Source: Frondihabitans sp. 762G35 | GTDB taxonomy: Bacteria; Actinomycetota; Actinomycetes; Actinomycetales; Microbacteriaceae | Direction: 5' to 3' | Assembly (NCBI RefSeq): GCF_002074055.1 | Contig: NZ_CP014619.1 | Location: 3,257,002-3,321,001 of the forward strand | DNA: 64,000 nucleotides | In this document: piece by piece, positions 57,639 through 64,000 of the stretch | How the letters are laid out: each line of letters begins with the position of its first letter | How positions within the stretch are numbered: position 1 is the stretch's first letter | Made by a program: the position numbers and the translations under genes | The notes under the pieces: generated by a model | Databases searched by the model: none | Told to the model about the DNA's origin: nothing | The model's input: only the letters and a program-made list of their open reading frames with translations

Positions 57639-58562
57639 ATGAGCACGCAGCAGGACACCGCAGCACCCCTCGTGGGTGGCCTCGTCGCCGATCCCGCCGT
57701 CCAGCCCATCGATCTCACCGAGATCACCCGCGCGCCGCGACGCCACCCGCTCGTCACCGTCCTGGCCGTCCTCGGTGTCGCCGTGGCCACGGTCGTCCTC
57801 GTCGGGGCGCTCGTGTTCCACCTGCAGGGCGGCGCCTGGTTCATCGTCAAGACCCCGTCGATGGGCACCGCCGCCCCCGTCGGGACCCTCGTGCTGACCA
57901 CGCCGACCACCGGCTCCGACGTCCGGGTCGGCGACGTCATCGCCTTCCACCCGCCGACGACGCCCTCCGAGACCTACACGCACCGCGTCGTGAAGATCGG
58001 CCCGACCGGGCTCCTGTCCACCCGCGGCGACATCAACGGCGCCACCGACCCGTGGCAGCTCTCCTCCCGCGACCTCGTGGGCAAGGCCGTCGTCCTCCTG
58101 CCGGCGCTCGGCTGGCTCATCCGCGGACTGCCGATCGCCCTCCTCGGGATCGTCATCGTCTTCCTCGCGACCGCGCGGATGAGGAACGCGACGCACCGTG
58201 CCTCCTACCGGATCGCCGGCTCCTCGCTCGCCCTCTCGATCGCCGCCTTCGTCCTCCGCCCCTTCACCGGCATGGTCGTCGAGGCCACCGGTGTCGTGAA
58301 CGGCGCTCCGACGGCCACGGTGGTCTCCACGGGGCTCCTGCCGATCCGGATCGCCGCGGCGCACGGTACGCACGTCGACCTCGTGACCGGCCAGGTCGGT
58401 CAGGTCAGCGTGCCCGCGTCCGCCCACCACGGCTTCTACTCGCTGAGCAGCGCCCTGAATCTCAGCGTCTGGGAGTGGGTCGCCCTGCTCGCCGTGTGCT
58501 GCCTCCCCCTGCTCTGGACGACCATCGTCGGACTTCCCGCGAAAGAGCAGGAGCAGGCGTGA
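57639..58562 (+). CDS. sipW: Signal peptidase I, SipW (ER) type
   Basis: Membrane peptidase of 307 residues. A first membrane helix (about 38-62) is followed by the nucleophile S74 in KTPSMG. The general base position is His, H115 in YTHRVV, not Lys: this Ser-His form marks the SipW/ER group, which handles special precursors. GDVIAF and TRGDIN motifs complete the catalytic domain; more membrane segments lie near residues 140-160, 173-190 and 278-298. It sits between two likely substrates with similar signal ends (GFAA-QI and GFTA-KV). The LamG gene overlaps its stop as GTGA. Confidence 0.9.
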   Translation: MSTQQDTAAPLVGGLVADPAVQPIDLTEITRAPRRHPLVTVLAVLGVAVATVVLVGALVFHLQGGAWFIVKTPSMGTAAPVGTLVLTTPTTGSDVRVGDVIAFHPPTTPSETYTHRVVKIGPTGLLSTRGDINGATDPWQLSSRDLVGKAVVLLPALGWLIRGLPIALLGIVIVFLATARMRNATHRASYRIAGSSLALSIAAFVLRPFTGMVVEATGVVNGAPTATVVSTGLLPIRIAAAHGTHVDLVTGQVGQVSVPASAHHGFYSLSSALNLSVWEWVALLAVCCLPLLWTTIVGLPAKEQEQA

Positions 58563-59485
58563 GCCCCGCCCGACGCCACCGGGCCGCGACGACGCGCCTC
58601 CTGCCGGTCCGCGGCGTCGGTGGCATCCGCGCCGTGCAAGTCGTGCGCGCAGGAGCCCTGGCCACGGTCGTCGCGGTCCTCGCCGTCGCCGCCCTCGCCG
58701 CCGTGGCGGGGACGACGCCGCTCGCGATGGCGGGCTTCACCGCCAAAGTGAGCAACGGCACCAACACGGTCGCCACGGCCCAGTACTTCAAATGCGTCGA
58801 CGCGGCGGCAGCCGACAAGGGCACCGCACTGTTCCAGTACGCGCTCGGCGAGCCCTCCGCCTCGACGACGGCGGCGGACACCTCCGGAAACGCGGCGAAC
58901 GGCTCGTACCAGGGAGCCATGACCACGGCGACCACGGTGCCCCTCGCCTGCTCGCGGGACGCCGGCGGCGCGTACGTTCTCAACGGCACGACCAGCTATC
59001 TCTCCACGCCGACGAAGTACGTCAACCCGACGACCTTCAGCGAGGAGGTCTGGTTCAAGACGACCACGGCCGCCGGCAAGCTCATCGGTTTCGGAACCTC
59101 GCAGACGGGTTCGTCGTCGCAGTACGACCGCCACGTCTACGTCTCGACCACCGGGCAGCTCGTCTTCGGGACGTACAACGGCGGTATCCAGATCCTCACG
59201 ACTCCGAAGTCGTACACCGACGGTGTCTGGCACCAGATGACAGCCACCATGTCGGCGTCCACCGGGATGCGCCTCTACGTCGACGGTGCCCTGGTCGCCT
59301 CCAACGCCGCGTACACGGCCCCGGAGAACTACTCCGGCTACTGGCGGATCGGCTACGACAACACGAACGCGTGGTCGAACAACGGCACCAACTACTTCTT
59401 CAACGGCTCGCTCCGCTACGCGGCGGTCTACTCCAGCGTCCTCACCGCGCAGCAGGTCCAGAACCACTACGCCGCCGGGCGGTAG
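58559..59485 (+). CDS. Secreted LamG-domain protein, likely SipW substrate
   Basis: Exported protein of 308 residues. A basic N-terminus and hydrophobic core (residues 28-57) end in GFTA-KVSNGTN (59-69), close to the signal end of the TasA-like protein. Residues about 110-305 form a LamG/concanavalin-like jelly roll: YVLNGTTSYLSTP, FSEEVWFKTTT, VWHQMTATM, LYVDGALVA and YAAVYSSVLTAQQV are its usual strands. Such domains bind sugars or proteins. GTG 58559 overlaps the sipW stop by four bases. It is the third gene of the matrix-like operon. Confidence 0.85.
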   Translation: MSPARRHRAATTRLLPVRGVGGIRAVQVVRAGALATVVAVLAVAALAAVAGTTPLAMAGFTAKVSNGTNTVATAQYFKCVDAAAADKGTALFQYALGEPSASTTAADTSGNAANGSYQGAMTTATTVPLACSRDAGGAYVLNGTTSYLSTPTKYVNPTTFSEEVWFKTTTAAGKLIGFGTSQTGSSSQYDRHVYVSTTGQLVFGTYNGGIQILTTPKSYTDGVWHQMTATMSASTGMRLYVDGALVASNAAYTAPENYSGYWRIGYDNTNAWSNNGTNYFFNGSLRYAAVYSSVLTAQQVQNHYAAGR

Positions 59486-59524
59486 CCGGTCGCGCCGAGG
59501 CCGTCGGAAGCCGTCTCGGGGCCG

Positions 59525-60160
59525 TCAGTCCAGGAATCCTGCGGCGCGGAAAGCTCGCCGATAGATGTCGTGGACGACCGCCTCCTTGCGGGCGTTGTAG
59601 TCCATGACGCGCTGGGCCGGCCCGTCCGCCGCCGAGCGCTTCGCCGCCGCGTAGAGCTCCCTGTCTCCCGCATCCGCTCGCAGCCAGTTGCGGAACACGA
59701 CGTGCTTCACCAGCTCGGGGCTGTCGGGGCCGAACACGTGCAGATTGACGGCCTGGTCACCGCTCGCAGGAGCCACGACCTCACTTCCCCGCCGACCGCC
59801 GCGCAGCATCCGATGCCCGTGCCACCACGGCTCGCGGACCGTCAGAACGAAGCCCTCCTCCTGCAACGGCGGGAGCCAGCCTCCCTCGTCGGCCGGGTCG
59901 GCGACCGTGAGGTCGAGGTCGATGACCGGTTTCGCGGCGAGCCCGGCCACGGCCGTGGACCCGACGTGCTCGATCCGCAGGGCTCGCGGGCCGAGCGCCG
60001 CACCGACCCGCTCGATGATCGACTGCGCCAGGAGCGGCCACCGTGGGTCGTACTCGGCGAGCAGGACGGCGGACTGCACCGGTTCGACCACCCAGGGGCT
60101 CTCCCCCGGCGGCGCCGCGGTCGGCTCGTCGAGGTTCAGGATCTCGCTGCGGCTCGGCAC
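59525..60160 (-). CDS. GrpB-family nucleotidyltransferase-like protein
   Basis: Cytoplasmic protein of 211 residues. The DUF/GrpB (UPF0157) motif EHVGSTAVAGLAAKPVIDLDLTV at about residues 60-83 is the nucleotidyltransferase-like Gly-Ser and Asp-x-Asp pattern; ELVKHVVFRNWLRAD follows. The N-terminal 25 residues are variable. GTG 60160 overlaps the photolyase stop by one base (TAGTG). The family's role in bacteria is unclear; in some species members are fused to dephospho-CoA kinase. Cotranscription with the photolyase-like gene is almost certain. Confidence 0.85.
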   Translation of the reverse strand: MPSRSEILNLDEPTAAPPGESPWVVEPVQSAVLLAEYDPRWPLLAQSIIERVGAALGPRALRIEHVGSTAVAGLAAKPVIDLDLTVADPADEGGWLPPLQEEGFVLTVREPWWHGHRMLRGGRRGSEVVAPASGDQAVNLHVFGPDSPELVKHVVFRNWLRADAGDRELYAAAKRSAADGPAQRVMDYNARKEAVVHDIYRRAFRAAGFLD

Positions 60161-61386
60161 TAGAACAGCCGCTCCGCGTCGACCGAGTCGTCCAGCCGGC
60201 GGACGAGCGCCGGGATCTTCTCCTTGAACGGGAAGAAGCCGCGGGAGGCGAAGGGCCACGCCGTGCTGTCCCAGCGTCGGCGCACGGTGACCAGCGCGAT
60301 CCCCTCCGCAGCGAGGGCGGAGCGCAGGATGCCCAGCCGCTCCTGCACGGGCCCGACCGGAGCGTACGGCACGACCACCGTGTCGAGCCCCTCGGCCCGT
60401 GCCCACCGCACGACCGTCTCGGCCGTCGCGTCGGCCAGCACCTGAGCGGGACGTCCGCTCGCGTCCGGTGTCCGGGCCGCGACGTCGTCGAGGGCGGCGG
60501 ACGTGAAGGCGTTCACGGCTTCAGAGGCGTCGAACGGCGAACGGTCGCTCGGATCGGCGAAGACAGCGGTCGCCACCAGGTCGTCGGCCAGGCCGAGGTG
60601 CTCCGCGAGGAGGCTCCTCGCGTCGAGATCCTCCTCGTGCAGGAGGAGACCGGCGCGCGTACCGACCGCTCCCCCGACGTCGTCGGGGTCGATCGGTGTG
60701 CGGGGCGGCAGCGCCTCCTCCGCGAGCGCCCGGGCCGAGGTGGCCAGACCGTCCGGGGAGAACCGGCCGTCCGTGTAGCGCGAGATGTTCGAGGCCGTCG
60801 CCAGGTACGTCTTGCCGGACGTCTGCAGGCCGGCCACCCACCGCCACGACAGCGTGTTGGACGCGGCATCCCCGTCGAGGAGGTGCCGGTAGAAGAAGTC
60901 CGCGCCGAGCTGCCAGGGCAGGCCGAGCGTGAAGATCCAGATGCTCGCGAACCACATGCGGGTGTGGTTGTGCAGGTAGCCGGTCTCGACGAGCTCCCTG
61001 ACCCAGGCGTCCATCGCGTCGATCCCGGTCCGCCCCGCGACGGCGTCGGCGTATCCGGATGGAAGCTCGGCGGCCGCGAACCCGGTCACCTCGCGGCGGT
61101 AGCGGCGCCAGACCTCGGGGTTCTGCTCCAGCCAGCCCTTCCAGTAGGTGCGCCAGAACACCTCCTGCACGAACTTCTCGGCGGCGCGGAGGCTGTGCCG
61201 CTCGAGCACGGCCGCCACGACCTCGTGCTCGGTGACGAGCCCGTGGCGCAGATAGGGAGACAGTCCGGAGACGTTGCTCCGGGACGCCCCGAGGTCGTGA
61301 TTGCGGTCGCGAGCGTAGAAGCCGCCTGCGCGGGGCACGAACTCGTCGAGCGCCTCGAGGCCGGCCGCTCGGGTCGGGATGAACAT
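60160..61386 (-). CDS. Photolyase/cryptochrome-like flavoprotein, reversed domain order
   Basis: Protein of 408 residues. The FAD-binding helical domain of photolyases is at the N-terminus (about residues 1-215): NVSGLSPYLRHGLVT, FVQEVFWRTYWKGWLE, the FAD/active-site motif DGDAASNTLSWRWVAGLQT (171-189), and NISRYTDGRFSP. In ordinary photolyases this domain comes last. Residues 240-395 look like an alpha/beta domain (GLLLHEEDL; DTVVVPYAPVGPV; ALVTVRRRW) and could be the antenna-like domain moved to the end. ATG 61386 is the first start consistent with the motifs. It may repair UV lesions or sense light; sequence alone does not decide. Confidence 0.82.
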   Translation of the reverse strand: MFIPTRAAGLEALDEFVPRAGGFYARDRNHDLGASRSNVSGLSPYLRHGLVTEHEVVAAVLERHSLRAAEKFVQEVFWRTYWKGWLEQNPEVWRRYRREVTGFAAAELPSGYADAVAGRTGIDAMDAWVRELVETGYLHNHTRMWFASIWIFTLGLPWQLGADFFYRHLLDGDAASNTLSWRWVAGLQTSGKTYLATASNISRYTDGRFSPDGLATSARALAEEALPPRTPIDPDDVGGAVGTRAGLLLHEEDLDARSLLAEHLGLADDLVATAVFADPSDRSPFDASEAVNAFTSAALDDVAARTPDASGRPAQVLADATAETVVRWARAEGLDTVVVPYAPVGPVQERLGILRSALAAEGIALVTVRRRWDSTAWPFASRGFFPFKEKIPALVRRLDDSVDAERLF

Positions 61387-61558
61387 GTCTCCATCATGCG
61401 ACGCGCTGCGGTGTGCGGGCCGTCGGCGGTGCCGCGGCCGCATACGGAGTGGCGGCGTCTTCTGCTCGGTCCACGGACATCGGAGGATAGTGAGGTGGCG
61501 AGTTCTCCCTCGTCAGCTCGCCCCTCCCCCACCGACCTTCGATCCGAGGAGCACCATC

Positions 61559-62398
61559 GTGATCCTGCCCGCCGTCGTCCAGCCCGAGTGGTACCGCGAC
61601 CACGCCGACGAGGTCGTGCTGGTCGACGTGCGCTGGTACAGCGACGGCCGTGACGGCGAAGCCGCCTACCGACAGGGCCATCTGCCCGGCGCCGTCTGGG
61701 TGAGCATCGACGGCGACCTGTCGTCTCCCGCGGATCCCGGTGGGGCGCGCCACCCCCTGCCGACCCCGGAGCACTTCGCCGCGTCGTTGGGAAACCGCGG
61801 CATCGGGCAGGATGCCACCGTCATCGCCTACGACGACACCTCGGGATCCACGGCCGGACGCCTCGTGTGGCTCCTGCGGGCACTCGGTCAGCCGGCCGCC
61901 CTCCTCGACGGCGGGATGTCCGCCTGGCACGGTGATCTGGAGCGCGGCGACGTCACCCGCGCTCCGGTGACGCGCGATCCTCGGCCGTGGCCCGCTGACC
62001 GCTTCGTCGACCAGGGCGCGGTCGCGGATAAGAGCGCATTCGACGTCCTCGTCGACGCCCGCGCCCGTGAGAGGTACACCGGCGAGGCGGAGGTCCCGCT
62101 CGACCCGCGGCACGGCCACGTGCCCGGCGCGGTCAACGTTCCCTGGGCATCGAATCTGGACGAGAACGGTTTCTTCCGGCATCCTGCCCTCCTTCGCGAG
62201 CTCTACGCGGAGCAGGGAATCGACGTCGACAGCCGGGTCGCCGTCTACTGCGGCAGCGGGGTGACGGCGTGCACCGATCTGCTCGCCCTGGAGTACGCCG
62301 GGATCCAGGGCGCGCGCCTGTATCCGGGATCGTGGTCCGAGTGGGGAGCGGACGCCGGGTCGCCGATGGAGACCGGAGATGCGACGGCGACGGCATGA
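61559..62398 (+). CDS. Thiosulfate/3-mercaptopyruvate sulfurtransferase
   Basis: Cytoplasmic enzyme of 279 residues with two rhodanese domains. The catalytic Cys is C231 in the loop CGSGVTAC, the form found in 3-mercaptopyruvate sulfurtransferases (thiosulfate enzymes usually have CRKGVT). Domain 1 (residues 5-130) is the inactive half, with VDVRWYSDGRDGEAAYRQGHLPGA. GTG 61559 has GAGGAG (61546-61551) seven bases before it. The following MFS gene overlaps its stop (ATGA), so sulfur transfer and that transporter may be linked. Donor preference is inferred from the loop only. Confidence 0.92.
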   Translation: MILPAVVQPEWYRDHADEVVLVDVRWYSDGRDGEAAYRQGHLPGAVWVSIDGDLSSPADPGGARHPLPTPEHFAASLGNRGIGQDATVIAYDDTSGSTAGRLVWLLRALGQPAALLDGGMSAWHGDLERGDVTRAPVTRDPRPWPADRFVDQGAVADKSAFDVLVDARARERYTGEAEVPLDPRHGHVPGAVNVPWASNLDENGFFRHPALLRELYAEQGIDVDSRVAVYCGSGVTACTDLLALEYAGIQGARLYPGSWSEWGADAGSPMETGDATATA

Positions 62399-63615
62399 GC
62401 GCCGAACCTGTCGTCGTCGGCACCGCCAGGTCTCGGACGGTCCGCCACCACCGTCCCCCGCGATGGCGACGCGTTGCCGCCGCCATGGTGGTTCTCGGCT
62501 GGGGCGGGAATCAGTTCCTGCCCCTCATGCCGCTCTACCGCGACGTGATCGGCTACACGCAGGTCGACGTCGATCTCTTCCTTGCGTTCTACGTGCTGGG
62601 TCTCGTGCCTGGCTTCGTCCTGTCGGGCTCGTTGTCCGACCGCTTCGGCCGGAAGCCGATCATCCTGGCGGCTCTCGTGATCGCCGCGGCGGGCAGTGCT
62701 CTGATCGCGTCCGGCGGAGCAGTCATGATCGTGATGTGCCTCGGGCGCATGCTGAGCGGACTCGGTGTCGCTGCGGCCATGGTCGCCGGGAGCAGCTGGC
62801 TCAAGCAACTCGCCGTGGCCGAGGGATGCGGTGCGCCGGGAGCGAGACGCGCCTCGCTGGCGCTGTCGATCGGGTTCGGTGGCGGCGCCGGAATCGCGGG
62901 CGTGCTGGCGCAGTTCGTCGCGCTGCCCACCGTCGTCCCCTATGCGGTGCACGTCGTCGCCTGCCTCGTGGCTTTCGCTGCCGTGGTCGGCGTCGACAAC
63001 ACGGAGCGTGTCGGAGTCTCCCGGGGGCTCGGACTGCGCGAGATGTGCATCCCGCAGCACGCGCACGCCACGTTCTGGACGCGGGTCGCCCCGACCGCGC
63101 CCTGGATCTTCGGTGCGGCGGCGTTGTCGTTCGCGTTCGGCCCGTCCCTCGTCAAAGATCAGGTCGGCTCGTCGCAGGTCATCTTCGCGACCCTGGTCAC
63201 CCTCCTCACCCTCGGGAGCGGCACCGCGACCCAGCTCGCCTCGGCGCCGATCGATCGAGTGCTTCGTGGCCGGAGCGGGCCCGTGGGCGCGATCTGCGTC
63301 GCGCTCGGTGCCTGCATCCTCGCGCTCGCTTCCGTCACCGGCCAGCCTCTGATCGTCGTGCTGGCCGCGCCGGTGTTCGGCTGCGGCTACGGCCTGTGCA
63401 TGGTCGCGGGACTGGCTCTCACGCAGTCGCTCGCCCGACCCGAGGAACTCGCCGGACTCACCGCGACCTTCTACGCCCTGAGCTACCTCGGGTTCTTCCT
63501 CCCCCTGGCCTTCGCCGCCCTGGCACCGATCGCCACCGGGTCGACGATGCTGCTCCTGACCGCCGCGGTGATCGTCGTCTGCGCTGCTGTCGCCGGTCGG
63601 CCGGGTCGTCCGTGA
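62395..63615 (+). CDS. MFS transporter
   Basis: Membrane transporter of 406 residues with 12 hydrophobic segments. GSLSDRFGRKPIIL is motif A and GRMLSGLGVAAAMVAGSSWLKQL is the conserved segment 4-5 region. The N-terminal 30 residues are basic and cytoplasmic. ATG 62395 overlaps the sulfurtransferase stop as ATGA (62395-62398). I cannot separate export from import. A sulfur-containing compound is possible, judged only from the neighbour. Confidence 0.88.
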   Translation: MSAEPVVVGTARSRTVRHHRPPRWRRVAAAMVVLGWGGNQFLPLMPLYRDVIGYTQVDVDLFLAFYVLGLVPGFVLSGSLSDRFGRKPIILAALVIAAAGSALIASGGAVMIVMCLGRMLSGLGVAAAMVAGSSWLKQLAVAEGCGAPGARRASLALSIGFGGGAGIAGVLAQFVALPTVVPYAVHVVACLVAFAAVVGVDNTERVGVSRGLGLREMCIPQHAHATFWTRVAPTAPWIFGAAALSFAFGPSLVKDQVGSSQVIFATLVTLLTLGSGTATQLASAPIDRVLRGRSGPVGAICVALGACILALASVTGQPLIVVLAAPVFGCGYGLCMVAGLALTQSLARPEELAGLTATFYALSYLGFFLPLAFAALAPIATGSTMLLLTAAVIVVCAAVAGRPGRP

Positions 63616-63715
63616 CATCGGCGGGAGATGGAGCGGACCGTGCGCGGACCGGATCCGGCCGATCCCCTTCTTAGAGAGGTCTGGGGGGCTTCTTCGCGGG
63701 GTCTGAGGCGAGTGC

Positions 63716-63731
63716 TGGTCGACTTCGACCA
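63716..63731. promoter_or_regulatory. Inverted repeat before the DUF347 gene
   Basis: TGGTCGA-CT-TCGACCA, perfect 7-bp arms with a two-base centre, 28 bases upstream of ATG 63760. A candidate operator. Confidence 0.45.
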
Positions 63732-63759
63732 CCTCACCCATGACCCAGGAGCTGACCAC

Positions 63760-64000
63760 ATGGCCAACACCGCCTCATCCGCTGACCTCACCCGTCGCAC
63801 CATGCTGAACAAGGTCCCGGAAGTGACCGCCGCGTTCTGGATCATCAAGGTCCTCGCGACGACCGTCGGCGAGACGTTCGCCGACTACCTCAACGTCACC
63901 CTCGGCTTCGGCCTCACCGTCACATCGGTCGTGATGGCGGTCCTGCTCGTGGCCGCCCTGATCGTGCAGTTCCGCCTTCGCCGCTACGTCCCCGCCGTCT
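63760..64000 (+). CDS. DUF347/COG4705-type membrane protein, truncated by window end
   Basis: First 80 residues of a membrane protein that runs off the window. NKVPEVTAAFWIIKVLATTVGETFADYL is the opening of the COG4705 (DUF347) repeat, an uncharacterised membrane-anchored family. ATG 63760 follows CAGGAG (63747-63752) at seven bases. A TGGTCGA inverted repeat lies just upstream. The rest of the gene is not in view. Confidence 0.85.
   Translation, partial: MANTASSADLTRRTMLNKVPEVTAAFWIIKVLATTVGETFADYLNVTLGFGLTVTSVVMAVLLVAALIVQFRLRRYVPAV

Noticed and set aside
1-64000. tRNA, rRNA, CRISPR arrays, insertion sequences, integrases or attachment sites
   Set aside because: I looked for conserved tRNA arms, regularly spaced repeats and transposase or recombinase motifs and saw none. 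The short repeats found are tandem or operator-like and not CRISPR.

Overview
This is a high-GC actinobacterial chromosome segment, most likely from the family Microbacteriaceae. The basis is the strong G/C third-position bias, the many GTG and TTG starts, candidate leaderless promoters (TANNNT six or seven bases before a start codon), two LAFTG wall-sorting signals (the LAXTG form used by class E sortases), and a small DUF7882-type protein at 44658-44969 that I associate with this family. I see no rRNA, tRNA, prophage, insertion sequence or CRISPR array. All family names come from reading motifs, not from a database search.

Layout. 45-2207: a cardiolipin synthase and a membrane protein. 2194-6249: a ribose-type sugar ABC operon with a divergent LacI regulator; it carries two apparent deletions, one inside the permease and one that removes the 5' ends of both the binding-protein gene and lacI. 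6372-14937: a SRPBCC protein, a small protein and seven glycosyltransferases in three transcription blocks, nearly all joined by 4-bp GTGA overlaps; this looks like a surface-glycan cluster. 15161-15908: a Fur-family regulator and an 89-residue protein, each preceded by the same 14-bp operator-like sequence. 16029-24118: a beta-L-arabinofuranoside locus with a secreted glycosidase, a GH127 enzyme, two permeases, a binding lipoprotein and a LacI regulator whose likely operator sits on the transcription start.

24115-32457: one gene for a wall-anchored protein of about 2780 residues made of about 17 DUF11-like modules. 32708-38204: an M20 amidohydrolase, a two-component system flanked by two DUF4232 lipoproteins, a membrane protein and a Rid-family protein. 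38474-44286: a second LAFTG surface protein, two proteins I do not recognise, and AraC and MarR regulators. 44658-49763: DUF7882 protein, DHA2 exporter, unknown protein, NTF2-like protein, HAD hydrolase, and a molybdopterin oxidoreductase with a flavin reductase partner.

49805-54768: a compact catabolic-looking cluster (GntR regulator, MFS importer, a binding-protein-fold protein without signal peptide, an ornithine-cyclodeaminase-fold enzyme and an Asp/Glu-racemase-fold protein lacking one catalytic Cys). 54955-56664: a degenerate SGNH-GAF fusion and a MarR regulator. 56902-59485: a SipW-type signal peptidase between two likely substrates, a TasA/camelysin-like protein and a LamG protein. 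59525-64000: GrpB-like protein, a photolyase-like flavoprotein with its domains in reversed order, a rhodanese, an MFS transporter and the start of a DUF347 membrane protein.

The strongest candidates for something not yet described are the 49805-54768 cluster, the reversed-order photolyase (60160-61386), the Fur-linked microprotein, the DUF4232 / two-component sandwich, and an over-represented octamer GCTCCTGC spread on both strands of the whole window.
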